Shown here in pieces: positions 45,601 through 57,827 of a stretch of 64,000 nt of DNA. The position numbers were made by a program, and so were the translations under genes. The DNA is from Aradus depressus (taxonomy: Eukaryota; Arthropoda; Insecta; Hemiptera; Aradidae), in contig OY759218.1 in NCBI GenBank assembly GCA_963662175.1, positions 1,612,001-1,676,000 of the forward strand, read 5' to 3'. Numbering within the stretch: position 1 is the first letter of the stretch; each line of letters opens with the position of its first letter. A model generated the notes under the pieces. It saw only the letters and a list, made by a program, of their open reading frames with translations, was not told the DNA's origin and did not search any database.

Positions 45601-47197
45601 GTTACATTGTTTTTTTTTTTTTTTTTTTTTCTATATCTCGCACATTGGGACCTGATGATGGGACATGAGAACGTCCCGAAACATCGTTGAGATAAAGACA
45701 CTTCCGAAGAGTTTTTTTGGAAAAATAGTTATGTTAATTTTTATTAAATTGAAAAATGTCTCTACTTATTATAAACTTATCTTGTATTAATTTGTTTATA
45801 CACTCATATATTTTTAAATATTCATTTGTTCAGTTTTTATTAATTTCATTTTACTTTTTTTTAATAGTTTTGTTATTACTACTAATCATAGGTGTGTTAG
45901 ACTCAACTAGTTATAAATCTATATCTTAATGTATAAATTCCTTTGACGTATCCTATTACCATGTATTGGTTCAACGGAAATAAATTTATTATTATTATTA
46001 TTATTATAGTTCTTCGACAGACACCCCAGCTAGTGTCTATTTTGCAGCGGCGGACACGCCAGCTAGTAAGCGTTTGTGACCCCTGGGACCACAGCTATTA
46101 TGTGCCTTTCAACGGCGGACACCACAGCTAGTATCGGCCTTGCAACGGCGGACACCCTAGCTAGTAATTGCTTAGGACCGCTGGGCACCACAGCTATTAT
46201 GTATTTAGGTACGTTGGGCACCACAGCTAGTATGTGCCTTGCGACAGCGGGCATCCCAGCTAGTAGGTTCTTAGGACCGCTGGGCACCTCAGCTAGTACG
46301 TATTTAGAAACGCTGGGGACCACAGCTAGTACATACTCAGAAACGCGGGGCACCACACTTGGTATTTGCCTTGCAACGGCGCACACCCTAGCTAGTAATT
46401 GCTTAGAACCGCCGGGGACCACAGCTATTATGTGCCTTGCAACGGCGGATCCCACAGCTAGTAAATTCTTAGGACCGCTGGGCACCTCAGCTGGTACGTA
46501 GTTAGGAACGCTGGGCACCGCAGCTAGTACGTAGTTAGAAACGCGGGGCAACACGGCTGGTATTTGTCTTGCAACGGCGCATACCCCAGCTGGTAATTGC
46601 TTAGAACCGCCGGGCCACAGCTATTATGTGCCTTGCAACGGCGGACCCCACAGCTAGTAAGTTATTAGAACCGCTGGGCTGGGCACCACACCTAGTACGT
46701 ACTTAGGACCGCTGGCACCATACCTCCCGTCTAGAAATTTGAAACGTCACATAGTCTATTGTTCAATTTGGCTTTTAAAACTACTACATGTGAAGTATCA
46801 TGAAAATTCGTCCAGCGGTTTGAGCGTGATGTTGGAACAAACCTCGTTTCAGCTTTATTAATATAGATTATATATATTCATATTTATATTTATTCACAGT
46901 GTGTACGTTGTATTCATATGAATCTCAGTATCAATATTATTAGCAGATACTCTATTAACATATTATTGGAGATCTATAACTACCTGCAACTCCGGCTCCA
47001 ACTACGATAAAGTCGAACTCCTTGACATGTTTCCTGTGGCCCTGCCTTTCTGTGGAGCTCCGTCGACAGGGGTCTGACAAAGAACACTGACCTCGGATCA
47101 TCAGATCCACGAAAGACATGAAAAAAGTTATGTTGGGATTGTAGCCACAGGAGCTGCCCAGGAAGGATGTGTCCTCAAAAGAACAACCACACTCCAT
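39637..47197 (-). CDS. GMC oxidoreductase (glucose dehydrogenase [FAD, quinone]-like), 3 coding exons
   Basis: Exons on the minus strand: 47197-46984, 44251-44018 and 41018-39637. They join in phase 1 to 609 codons, the usual length of insect GMC enzymes. All junctions are GT-AG; the second donor (GTCTGT) is weak. Residues 60-72 carry the FAD-binding FIVVGAGVAG, followed by LLLEAG in exon 2 and RMIGGTGSMAG, then MRGH-x-AIYDSW across the last junction. GMC signature 2 is GAIGSPHLLLLSGVG. The catalytic His is in ENHQAGSCKMG, with the partner Asn in NSNPIAAL. The N-terminus is hydrophobic (ITFFMSFVDL) and may be a secretion signal. An acceptor site just before the ATG suggests a 5' non-coding exon upstream. 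No stop interrupts it. Substrate unknown; the family oxidises sugars or alcohols. Confidence 0.92.
41030..43320. other. GMC intron 2, distal part
   Basis: AT-rich, with the foldback element at 41771-42004 and no other recognised feature. Confidence 0.5.
41771..42004. repeat. Foldback (MITE-like) element
   Basis: Arms of ~75-85 bp in opposite orientation: TTTGGTCGTC at the left end and GACGACCAAA at the right, both continuing through CACCACTTCCTAACAAGACC or its complement. About 80-90% identical by eye. It lies in GMC intron 2. Confidence 0.75.
43325..43390 (+). repeat. tRNA-like SINE head
   Basis: Box A-like TAGCTCAGTGG at 43331 and box B-like GGTTCGAAACC at 43366-43376. The same TGAGCTCAAGATC...GGTTCGAAACCCG sequence occurs at the SINE copies at 17642 and 56860. 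It is a SINE promoter region rather than a tRNA gene. Confidence 0.6.
43400..43760 (-). pseudogene. LINE C-terminal fragment (zinc-knuckle end)
   Basis: Broken minus-strand frames read a CSCCGVKTAEHVVLKCPLF segment, the C-x2-C...H...C motif after the RNase H of jockey/R1/LOA-type LINEs. Several frameshifts. Confidence 0.5.
44650..45376 (+). pseudogene. LINE reverse transcriptase C-terminal remnant
   Basis: Frames read FLGLHIDTKLTWAEH (RT motif E region) with a long decayed thumb, then at 45065-45376 a DYDTRKKEDF...NLFNALPHFLKS tail typical of CR1/jockey-like LINEs. It is interrupted by stops and followed by A- and T-rich tracts at 45380-45650. It lies in GMC intron 1. Confidence 0.6.
46016..46720. 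repeat. Minisatellite, ~30-bp unit
   Basis: About twenty imperfect units built on GCACCACAGCTAGTA followed by CTTGCAACGGCGGA or CTTAGGACCGCTGG. Two short units occur at 44325-44405. Open frames of 141 and 163 codons on opposite strands (46076-46501, 46063-46554) are artefacts of the repeat period. It lies in GMC intron 1. Confidence 0.85.
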
Positions 47198-47199
47198 AT

Positions 47200-48880
47200 T
47201 CTGGAATCAGACAACAAAAAAATATTACAGCTTAGTACGCTCAATGCCTAAACATAGAGGGTTTTGTAATCGTGAAAAAAACCGAGATTGAGTTTTCAAC
47301 GGAATTATAAGTTTCAAAGTACAATGAACTTGTTTAGACGATATCTGTCTGGAATATTTTTGAGCGCTCTTACTCAAAAATTATTCTAGCAATGAACTTG
47401 AAATTAGAAATGCAGTTGTCACATGTGCTAACTTAGACCTTAACCGAAATTGAGACCTTTTCACTTCGAGGTCTAATCAAATGACTCTTCATCTAAAAGT
47501 AGTAGAGGCATCTGAGAGACACATTTTATATGAAATACGACTTTTCGCAGGTTTGCGAGATACGTGCCGAAACCGTCCTGAAATGTCGTTTAGAAACCAA
47601 TTTGTTTAGACGTTTGCTCGATTTATGAGAAAACGGTAAGTCATATCGAAAAATTAGTTCTTATCAATACTTTTCCTTCTTAATAATTTTTTCAACACAA
47701 TGTACAGTACAAAACTTTTTTTTATCTCTGAAAAATTAATGTAATAATTTCAATTTTTTTAAATTAATGAATTAGTTAATTTTATAAAAAGTCTCGCTTT
47801 GTGTAAGTTAGGTTTACCCATGTTTTTCATCTTCTCTGTTGTCTCATTCCGGCAATGGTCGACAATAAAGAATAACATTAGGTATTTTTAAAGTCATATT
47901 TTTGCTAACTTTTGGTGAATTTGGGACATCCTAGCGAATAGAGAAAACAAATTATGGTAAACTGAAAATTTACCAAACAATTTAAACAGGTGTTCATCTT
48001 GAAATAAACTTTAGCCTCCTTTTTCAATCTTTTCGATTTTCATGTCAAAAAACATGTCACCTATTAGGAAATTTAACGTAGATTACGACAGTGTAGTCAG
48101 ATTTAACTTTACCTCAACCAAAAAGTGATATTTACGGGCATTTTGCTAAAAAACGTGGTTATCGTCAAAAAAATTAAAAATCTCATTTTTTTCTACACTA
48201 AGTTGAAACGGATTTTTATTACCCCGGTTTCTTAGTGTACTTGAGTGGGGCATTCACCCACATTCACCCCACATTCATGAGTATTGTCATCTGCTTGCGA
48301 TACACCCTGTTATACTTGTTTGATATAAGAATGTCCTGTTATGCCCACATCGCATTTACTTTCAGTACATTTAAGCCTTTTTACTGCATTATTATAGAAA
48401 TATTTTTGGATTTATTAATGCATAATTGCATTAATAAATCCAAAAATATTTGGATATATATATATGCATTGCATATAAATCCGGTTGCTGATAATGACTT
48501 TCTATATGGACTGCTGCTCCCATGAAGATAACAATTTGTCCCGTTGATACAATCACCTGTTCAATAGCTACGAGGTTGGTACGTTTATTCCGAGACCGTA
48601 TAGGTAAGAGTGGACTGGAATAGAGATGTGGGTCCAAACAGCCACAGTGACTCACTATTGTGACTGGACTTTCTCTTCATTGTCCTGTAAACGGATCCCA
48701 GTCCTACCGGAACAGTCCATCTCCCTCCCCTCTTTTATGTTTTATTTAGAAATAGATATTTACAACTGTATAAAAATAAATACAACAAGCAAATGTGCTA
48801 TATTGGTAATGGCAATGTCAAGAGGGGAGAAATCACCCAGTGGTGACACTCCCTAGTTACTGATTTACTCTCATTTGTAA
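47200..48880. other. No gene recognised; upstream of GMC
   Basis: AT-rich, likely 5' region of the GMC gene with a non-coding exon or promoter that I cannot place. It contains a hairpin at 48398-48451. Confidence 0.5.
48398..48451. repeat. Perfect hairpin, 25-bp arms
   Basis: Arms 48398-48422 and 48427-48451 are exact complements around TAAT. Confidence 0.85.
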
Positions 48881-49685
48881 CTAAACACGGTCACTGTCAC
48901 TGCTGCTGCTCAGGAGGTCTTTAGGCCATTGACGCTTAAGCCGTCGTTGGGGAAGTATGGCAGAATGGAGAGCACGGACTAGAGGATTATTGTGGGAACT
49001 AAGAAGGGAAAATAATTTTTTATACTTGGATTTAGCGACTTCGGTGACAAAAGGTACGTTAAGAGTTTTAGTGTGAAGAGTTTTGTTGGAGACGTAATAA
49101 GGAGCATTGGCTATTTTACGAAGGATTTTGGATTGAAAGGATTGGATGCGCTGGAGAGTGGAAGCCTTGACAGAACCCCAGAGTTCGAGGCGTAAGTCCA
49201 CATAGGTTTGAGTACTGTGCTGTATATAAGTCGTTTTGTTTTCAAATTTAGTTTGGATCTTTTGTCTAGTAGTCTTAATAAAAGTTTATAACGTCTGTTC
49301 ATTTCTTGTCTTTTCAGTCTCGTGTGAGGATTCCAAGTTAGTCGTTTGTCGAGTATGAGGCCTAGATAGCGGACTTCGTTTTTTAAAGGGATGGGATTTT
49401 TGTTAAGGTACACTGGAGGGCAGGTATATTTTCGAAGGGTGAGGACGATGTGAACTGATTTCGTGTCATTCACCTTCACTCTCCACTTTTTGTACCTTCT
49501 TGGAGGTGTCTGGATGATAGGACTGGGTCGGGATGAGGAGAGTGGATAGCAGTACCATCTGCAAAGGTGTGGAGTTGTGTTGATGTATGGGTGAGGATAT
49601 CAGCTGTGTATATTGTGTAGAGGATAGGACTCAGGATACAACTTGTGGAACGCCAGCATTTTTGGGGACACGTGAGAAAGGGCAA
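48881..49685 (-). pseudogene. Jockey-like LINE reverse transcriptase, 3' half
   Basis: Three minus-strand frames: an RT active-site region with FADGTAI (degenerate FADD) and SPILYTIYTADI; then VRYLGLILDKRLTW; then a thumb and C-terminus (LWGSVKASTLQRIQSFQSKILRKI) ending near 48881. Frameshifts and a lost second catalytic Asp mean it is dead. Confidence 0.75.
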
Positions 49686-49744
49686 AACCCTGGCTTACAC
49701 AATAGGTTCTTTCAGAAAGGTAATTATACATTCATCATACGGCA

Positions 49745-49955
49745 GTTGAGGGTGCCGGTATCTCAGTGGTCCCGAGCCTGTACGATGTCAGGGAACTCGT
49801 TAAAGACCGCTACCCTAGGTGAATAAAAAATTAGGGTAGGCAAAATTTAGGACTCCCATAGTAAAGTCGGGGACATGTCCACCAGAGTGACGAAAGAGCG
49901 CTCTGGTAGTAGGCGATATGACCTTGTAATTAAAGCCTGGGGATGAGTCATAATA
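49745..49955 (+). repeat. tRNA-derived SINE copy (internal deletion)
   Basis: Starts with GGTATCTCAGTGG (box A-like), then jumps to TCCCGAGCCTGTACGATGTC and runs through ATGTCCACCAGAGTGACG to GAGTCATAATAAC. It matches 58335-58567 and, inverted, 56612-56915. Confidence 0.85.
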
Positions 49956-50039
49956 ACTAAGTAACTAACATAGGCGTTTTTTTTACATGCATCGGCTGCT
50001 GTGGCCATTCTATCTATCTATCTCTCTGGCGCTACAACC

Positions 50040-52960
50040 CTAGTGGGTCCTGGCCTTCTCAATGAGCCTCCGCCATTCGGCTCTGTCCTGTGCAGCTGCT
50101 TTCCAATTTCGCTGACCAAGAAGCTCTCTCGCGTCAGCTGCCACACCATCGACCCATCTTAGCCTCGGTCTGCCTGCTCTTCTTGATCGGTACAAAGGCT
50201 CCTCAAGGACTGTTCTTGGCACTTCGCCCTTTTCCGTCCGGGCTACATGGCCTGCCCAACTCAACCTTCCCAACTTCACCACCCTCACTACATCAGCCTC
50301 ACCAAACAGCTCGTAGATTGCGAATTCTCCAAACCAGTCAGTTCTTCACAGGGCCGAAAACCCTTCGAATGATTTTCCTTTCAAATATCAACACGTCCTT
50401 CTCGTCAGACTTGGATAGGGTCCATGTTTGACTGGCGTAGATAAGGACTGGACGGATCAGGGTCTTATAGAGCCGGAGTTTGGTATGCCTGCTCAGTAGT
50501 AGAGAGCTTCGCATATGCCTCAGCAATCCAAAATAGCATCGATTCGCTGCCTTAAGTCTTTTCTTAATTTCGGCTGATGTCTCGTTCCTGGTGGTGATTT
50601 GAGAGCCCAAGTACGTAAATTCTTTGACTCTCTCGAAGGAATATGGGCCAATCGATATGCTTCGGCTATGGTGGTTCGCGTCTACACCTGTGTACATATA
50701 TTTAGTCTTGAACTCATTTATTCGGAGACCCATTGCAGCTGCCGCTTCCTGCAATCCCAGAAAGGCACTCTCAAGAGCTGAGAAAGATCGTGCAACAATA
50801 TCCAAGTCATCGGCGTAGCCGATTTTGAAAATATTGTGCCCCTTATTCGAATACCGGAATCCCTCACTACTTTCTCTAGGGCTAAGTTAAACAGTAAGCA
50901 AGCTAGGGCATCACCTTGCCTCAATCCCTTGCTAGAGGGAAACTCTGAAGAATAGTCCGACTGAATGCGTACTTTACACTGCGCGTCTTGCATCGTCATT
51001 CTGACCAAGCGAATCAGCTTCGAGGGGATATTCATTTCCTCCATAGCGTTATAAAGTTTGGGCCTTCTTACGGTGTCATATGCGCTTTTGAAATCGATGA
51101 AGAGATGATGAGTGGGCATTTTAAATTCATGGCTTCTTTCCAGGATCATACGAAGAGTGAAGATTTGATCAATAATTGATCTCCCCTTCCTAAAACCACT
51201 TTGGTACTTACCAATTTCCCGTTCGGCAAAAGGAACAAGCCTGTTGTAGAGGACATTAGAGAGAATCTTATATGCGCACTGGAGCAGCGAAATTCCGCGG
51301 TAGTTGGGACATTCTAGTTGCTCCCCTTTCTTATGCACTGGGCACACAACCGCCTTTTTCCACTGAATAGGAATATCTTCTTGCATCCAGATCATGCATA
51401 TTAGATCGTACATGGCTTTGTATAGTGCTTCGCCACCATATTTAAAGAGCTCAGATGGTAGTCCATCATCTCCAGGTGCCTTATGATTTTTCATTTGAGC
51501 AATCGCGTTCTGAATTTCTTCTAGCTCAGGTGGCTCTATTTCTCTATCATCCTGGTTGATGTCGGGGATCTCATAATGCTCTTCCGAGTCAATTGCTTCT
51601 TCATTGAGTAATTCATTGAAGTGTCTAGTCCACCTATGAAGTGCATCCTCCTTATTAGTAAGAAGTGAACCGTCTTCTTTTCTACAGGCCAGGAGCCTGG
51701 GTCTAAAGGGGGCTCTTCCTTTGTTAACTTTCTGGAAGAACATTCTATTCTTATTTGTATCCCTCATAATCTCTACTTCTTCGAGCTGCTTGTTCTCCCA
51801 TTCTCGTTTCTTCTTTCTATGGAGTCTCTTCTCAATGCGTCTTTTCATTCTATAATTTTCGGTTGCCTGCCTTGTGTACCATCTCTGAACCATAGTTCTA
51901 TATGCCCCATTTTTATCTTCAGTTACTCTTTTACATTCTTCATCAAACCACGGGGACTTTCTTTCTGGCTCATTAGTTCCCAGAGTGATTTCAGCCGCCT
52001 TATTTATGCCTGCTTCCAGACCACTCCATGTATCTTGGATGTTCTCCATTTTTGCTACACGGAATGTCTCATTCAGACGTAACTCTAGTTGATTTTGAAA
52101 AGTTGCGCATATATCCGGGTCCTTCAGAGTTTGGTCGTATTCCACTTCTTTTGTCTAGTCAACCGGTTAACTCTTGTGGAGGAGATCCTTGCCCTAATTC
52201 GAGTGATGATCAGAGTCTACATTTGCGCCTCTGTATGTTCTATTGCTCAACAAGTTGACTTTGTGCCGCGCGGTAATTAACAAGTGGTCTATCTGGTTGA
52301 AGGTAGCTCCATCCGGTGATCTCCATGTAGCCTTATGAATTCGTCGCCCTGGGAATAGTGTACTCCCTATGACCATGTTTCGTGACGCAGCGAAATGGAC
52401 AATTCTTTCCCCGTTGTCATTGCTTTCATCGTGGAGGCTGTGAAGGCCAATGGTCGGCCTGTACACTTCTTCTTTCCCAATCTTGGCATTAAAGTCCCCT
52501 AGGATCTGGTTGCCCTAGTATCTTATATCGCTTCTAGGGCAACCAGCATGAGCTCTTTCCAGCTCTTCATAGAAATTCTCCTTTGACGTTTCGGTAGGTG
52601 CATGGCAACTAATTAGGCTATAATTGTAAAATACTCCTTTGATACGGAGGGTACATAGTCGTTCGTTGATGGGGGAGAATCAAATAATTTGCTGTCTCAT
52701 TCTTCCTCTTACTATGAAGCCAGTTCCAAACATGTGTTTTTTTTGGTGGCAGCTGTAATAAATTGTATGGAATTTCATTTCAATCGGTCCACTACCTGTT
52801 GTACAATTCTGGAGGATTTGAAGTCCTCCCGGTCTGTATAGAGATAAAATATTCCAATATCCTAATTTGAAGTCCATTTGACGTTTTCCAGGTCGGTTAC
52901 CATTTATCAATCCGGCGTTTTCTCTATGAGGTCTCGTAATAATTTGTGTTTAAGAGGAGC
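50040..52960 (-). pseudogene. RTE-like LINE, endonuclease and reverse transcriptase (broken)
   Basis: Minus strand. The endonuclease starts at about 52890 (KRQMDFKLGYWN), with a GTGFIVRGRMRQ segment, a GDFNAKIG-type block near 52490 and NQIDHLLI with VDSDHH. The linker and RT are open from 52145 to 50718: KSPWFDEECKR, HKAPGDDGLPSELFK, FIDFKSAYDTV, GLRQGDALACLLFN. The catalytic YADD region follows across a frameshift at ~50820. KEFTYLGSQI and the C-terminus run to 50040 (GHVARTEKGEVPR). The endonuclease resembles proteins annotated as craniofacial development protein 2-like, an RTE/BovB-related signature. Frameshifts at about 52150, 50820 and 50340 inactivate it. Confidence 0.85.
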
Positions 52961-54372
52961 AGGTTATTAGCCCACTTCCTCCGAGTCAGGTGGAGGGGCT
53001 GCCTCCTTAAAGCCTCCTGACCGGCTCCCGAGTTACTTAGTTTTAGCCTACCTTATCAGTTCCGAGACAACCGAAAAGGCGTTTCCCACCCGCACCACGA
53101 GGAGGTACTAAGCAACCCTTGTTGACACCTTCGCTTCCTCGCCACGGGTCTGGCCGTATGCGATTCCACTACTGTGCAGAGAAGAGAACTCTGCAAAGTG
53201 TCAACCGTCAGCGGGCCATTAGCGTTTCAAAAATAGGATTAGCGGTAACGATGGAAGAGTATGGTGAGAAGTGACGGACACTCTCCAGAGATAGCGTCGA
53301 GTCTAGGAAGGAGAGTTCCTTGGATGGTAGGTAAAGGTAGCAGGTTGGACAACCAGCCAGCCTAGCACCAAGTCTAAGGGGTGTTGTCACAACGGATAGC
53401 AAGCCTCTCTTGGGGGCCAGAGCGCAACATAGGCAGTTATTAAGTATTTTTAGTCGAGCCCCCTCGTTTGATCTCCCCTACTCTTCGGCTGATTCTGCGG
53501 AAAATTCATAGGTGTCGTTCATATGAAGTTTTGAATTTGCATATGAAATTTTGTGTTGAAACATTTATTTGGAGGACAGCTTTAGAGTTTGTGTACTAAG
53601 CCTCCCCTCTAAACTCCCTTCCTTTTGACCAATTCGGATGAACATCAATAGGTGACCTCCTTGGCGGATTGTGGATACACATATAACACTTCGTGTGGAT
53701 ACAGTCATTCTATTGGAGTTATCAGGTTCGCAGACACACAGAATTTTTAAACATGAAATTCCGTTAAAAACGCATCATCAATTTCTGACCGATTAACCTC
53801 CCCTATACTTCGTATAGCTAGAGAAGTAAATGCTTTAATATGAGAGCTCCTACAACAAAATCCTGTAATTTCTATCGTAATTACTTTCTTCAATACTTTT
53901 ATTATTATCTGTGATTTTTTTAGTTATTTATTATTTCACTGATATTACGAAGTATAGGGGAATTTATGTAATAGGTCAGAATTCGATGTGGGTTTTTCAG
54001 CGGAATTGCATGTTTTCCGACCACCTGATTCCAAAAATGAACAAAAAATACTAAGGGAAGAGGGATTAGGGAGGAGGGGGGCATAAAAATAATAACCGCC
54101 GTTTAATGAATGTATTGCCACACAATTTAGAGAGGATTCAGAAGTCCCTTGTTAATCAACTATATGTAGCTGAAACGGTCGATTGGTTTTGGAGGGAGAG
54201 CGAAAAGTTAAAATGCAACGAATTCGACAAATTTTTTAATAAGCCTAATTTTTCAAATATGAACAAAATTATAAATAAAATATAAACGAATTCTACTGTA
54301 CTTCTACTGAAGTTGTCACTAATCGAGTCGTAGAAAATTTTATAAGAAATATATTTTTTTACAACTGATTTC
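52961..54372. other. No gene recognised
   Basis: The first part (52970-53480) is GC-richer and may be the 5' UTR of the RTE-like element; the rest is AT-rich. Confidence 0.4.
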
Positions 54373-54489
54373 TTGATAAGACTCATTGTTTTTCTCATAA
54401 ATTATGATTTTTGGGATTACTATTTTTTACGACCAAATAAAATAGTTCACCTATTTTCCGACATTGAAATAAAAATTATAACCAAAATT

Positions 54490-56200
54490 TACCTACCAAT
54501 TGATCGTTCCCAGTCCGTCAAGTTCCCCAACTCTCCCGCCTCATCCTCGCTTCCTCTCCACTCAGGAGTTCCCCAAGGATCCTCTCTTTCCCCGCTCCTA
54601 TTCTCCCTTTTCCTCTTGGATCTTCCTCCACACATAAAATATTGTAAATACCACCTCTACGCGGATGATCTGCAGATTTATTTATCCTTTCACCCCTCCA
54701 GTTTCCCTACCGCATACTCGCAAATATCTGATGACATCAATTCCATATCCTCCTGGGCCAAACAGAACAAACTCCTCCTTAATCCTCACAAGACTCAAGC
54801 CATAATATTAGGTAACAAAAAACTTCTCAATAACTTAACTGACCCCCCTCTCTTGACTCTGGACAACACCAACATTAACTACTCTAGCAGAGTAAAAAAC
54901 CTGGGTATCATCCTCGACCAAACCCTTTCCTGGAAAGACCACGTATCCTATATTTCCCGTAAATCGTTCCAATCTCTTGCACAATTTAAACGTTCCCGTC
55001 ACTCTCTTTCTCAAAACTCCCGGAAACTCCTCGTATCATCCCTTGTTTTCCCCCATTTCGACTACGGGTGCCTGGTTTATAATGATCTGAGTAAGGGACT
55101 CGATATCAAACTCCAGCGAATCCTGAACGCTCATGTCAGATTTGTTTTCGATGTCCCTAGAGACGCTCATATTTCGCCCTGGTACTCCGAGTTGAAATGG
55201 CTCAAACCCCCCTACCGCCGAAACTACCTCCAGGCTCCTTCCTCTTCCTAATGCTTAAATCCAAAGAACCCTACTACCTCTACCAAATGTTTCAATTTCA
55301 GTCCTCGGTTCACCGGAGGCACACTAGATCCCGCCCTTCAGACCTCTTCATCCCCTCCCATCGCTCCTCAGCCTTCCACAATTCATTTCTTGTCCAGGCC
55401 TCCTCTCTTTGGAACTCCCTGCCTCCCCCAATCCGTCACTCTCCTTCCGTGGCTTCCTTCAAATCCTCACTATTCCAATTCCTCTTCACCAAACAATCCA
55501 CTCCTCTTTGATCTCTCCCCCGTATTCTCTAATTCGTCAACCTTAATTATCTAACCATTCAAATTACTTTCCCCCTTTTTTTTTTGTTTTTTCTCTCTCT
55601 TTCTTTTCTTTGTCATTCTCTAGTTTTATAATATTTTTTTATCATATTTTCTAAATTATTCGATCATAATCAATAATATTCATTTTTGGCTCATTTACAC
55701 ATTAATATATTTTTATTATGCATTTATTTATTTTTTATCTTATCTTATTTTCTGCTTTCTAAATTAATTTTATTTTTAACCTTGGCTGGGCATCCTTCCT
55801 TCTCTTTTATAATCAACCACCGTACTATGCTCGGTCGATTTATATTTATATTTATATATATTATCAGTTTTATTTCTTTCTTAGTTGTATAGATTTTCTT
55901 TTTTTCTTTTTTACTTATTATCTTTTATTTTTGTAGATACTTTTATTTATTTTGTTTCATCATATTGAAGTTGTTAATTTTATGTTTTTTCTCGTTTTTT
56001 TTATTTCCTGTTTATCTATTTTTTAGTTGTATAGTTTTTCTCCAATGTAGCACTAATTTTTATTTACCTACCTATCTTTTTATTTCTTTGTTCTGATACT
56101 ATATTTCATTGTTTCATTTTCATTACTCTGTATGTATTTATTCTTAGGGGACCTCGGTCCCAGAATAATAAAATTTCTTTTCATTTTCATTTCATTTTAA
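54490..56200 (+). pseudogene. CR1/L2-like LINE, 5'-truncated, with 3' tail
   Basis: RT from motif B onward: HSGVPQGSSLSPLLF, catalytic YADDLQIY, VKNLGIILDQTLSWKDH, FPHFDYGCLVYND. After a frameshift near 55210 comes the C-terminal RRHTRSRPSD...ASSLWNSLPPPIRH segment ending at 55511. The element is truncated before motif B, which is usual for LINEs. A 650-bp T-rich 3' region follows, ending in AATAAAATTTC and a TTTTCATTTTCATTTCATTTT-like tail at ~56170-56200. Confidence 0.8.
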
Positions 56201-56379
56201 ATTACATTTCACGGCCTTAGATAGATTGTCCATAGCCCCCCGATGCATCGATTTATGCGATAAATATATGGATAATAAATGGAAGCGTTACAAATTTTAT
56301 TTTCGAATAAGGTAAACATATATTTTTTTAAATTAGAGATGTTTTCGCCAGAGATCTTGTGGAAATTCATTGTGAATAC

Positions 56380-56555
56380 TAATGAATAAAAAACTTAGAA
56401 CTAGTCAAAAAATTCCACTTTATTTATTTGAACACAATATATTTCACTCGTTAGGGCATTCTCAATGCATTGAGAATGCCCTAACGAGTGAAATATATTG
56501 TGTTCAAATAAATAAAGTGGAATTTTTTGACTAGTTCTAAGTTTTTTATTCATTA
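56380..56555. repeat. Perfect 176-bp palindrome
   Basis: Two 88-bp arms meet with no spacer between 56467 and 56468 (CTCAATG|CATTGAG) and I see no mismatch. Nothing coding. See findings for interpretation. Confidence 0.95.
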
Positions 56556-56611
56556 ATATATTTTTTTGTTTTATACATACAGTATAAAAAATAGTATAAA
56601 AAATTATAGTT

Positions 56612-56915
56612 AGTTATTATGACTCATGCCTGGGCTTTAACTATAAGGCATATCGCCGACTACCAGAGCTCTCTTTCGTCACTCTGGTGGACATGAGCCC
56701 GACTCCTTCCATTTTCCCTATCGTAAATTTTTATTCATCTAGGGTAGGGGTCTTCAACGAGTAGGTACCTGACATCGTACAGGTTCGGAACCATCGCTTA
56801 ACGTCCGAAGGATGGTATGCTTAAGTTTATTTTACCTCCCAAATAAAATAAACTAAGGGTCTCGGCCGGGTTTTGAACCCGTGATCTTCTTGAGCTCAGT
56901 AAGCAACACGCATAT
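56612..56915 (-). repeat. tRNA-derived SINE copy, near full length
   Basis: On the minus strand: tRNA-like head (TTACTGAGCTCAAGAAG, GGGTTCAAAACCCGG), then AAATAAACTTAAGCAT, the TCCTTCGGACGTTAAGCGAT block, and the GTCCACCAGAGTGACGAAAG tail to GAGTCATAATAAC. The best reference copy in the window. Confidence 0.85.
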
Positions 56916-57827
56916 TATTTATATATATATATATATTGTAAACGATTCGTCCTGCGTGGGAGTGCAAATTACCTAATTAGTAAAAATAAAATTAATGTCG
57001 AAAATTATTAAAACGCGACTTTTAATAAAAAATGCCTGGATAGCTGAGTACACTCCTCACGGGAAGAACGGTTACAAGTTCCTAATGTGTAGTTGTCACC
57101 AGTAATTAATAATAATTAATTACTGTTGCCAACTAGAAGAAGCATGAGTGGGGGGAAATGGAATGAATCAAACTCAGAACTGTAACATATTTATTTTAAA
57201 GAGAACTTATCATATTTACAAAAAAAACAACAATTTAATATATAATTTGCCGTATGTCTGAAGGACTTAATTATAATTTAACTACGAGGTACCTCGATAA
57301 TGATATCCCTGGCGATGACGGTGTGATCATCCTTATCTGGACATCCCGCAGAAATCATTCGGTCACATATTTTAAAGTCGTTGAAGATCTGTCTGGTTTC
57401 GAGGCCACATTTGAAGTTACATTTTTCACTGGCTTTACACCGTCCGAAATACACTATAATTCACTGTAGTTCGAGTGGCCTGACCGGCCCAAGCATGAAG
57501 AAGGAGTTGATTTACTCACATATTTAAAACTCAACTGTAAAATCTAAAAGAAAGATATAATTGATGTGGTCTTTCTGGCCCCAACTCTCAACGTTGACTG
57601 ACGACTGAAAAGGGTGGGTTCTTTATTTTCGTGGTGGTGGGGGACGGATCCCGACCTCTCATTGGCTGTTTGTTCCCGCCAAATCCACCTCCAGCCAATC
57701 ACCGATCACCGGTTACGTAAGGCTCTTCTAAGAACAGCAGATGTGCTAGCCCGCCCTGCCGCACATGCAACACCGGATGCAAACAATTATCTTGCTTCCT
57801 TCCTTTCCTTTATATCCTTTGTTCCTT
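56916..57827. other. No gene recognised
   Basis: A 71-codon frame at 57254-57469 (LNYNLTTRYLDNDIPGDDG) has no recognised homology and may be chance. Confidence 0.4.

Noticed and set aside
46063..46554. 163- and 141-codon genes on opposite strands
   Set aside because: Both are by-products of a ~30-bp minisatellite.
57254..57469. 71-codon plus-strand gene
   Set aside because: No recognised motif, no splice or promoter context; may be chance.
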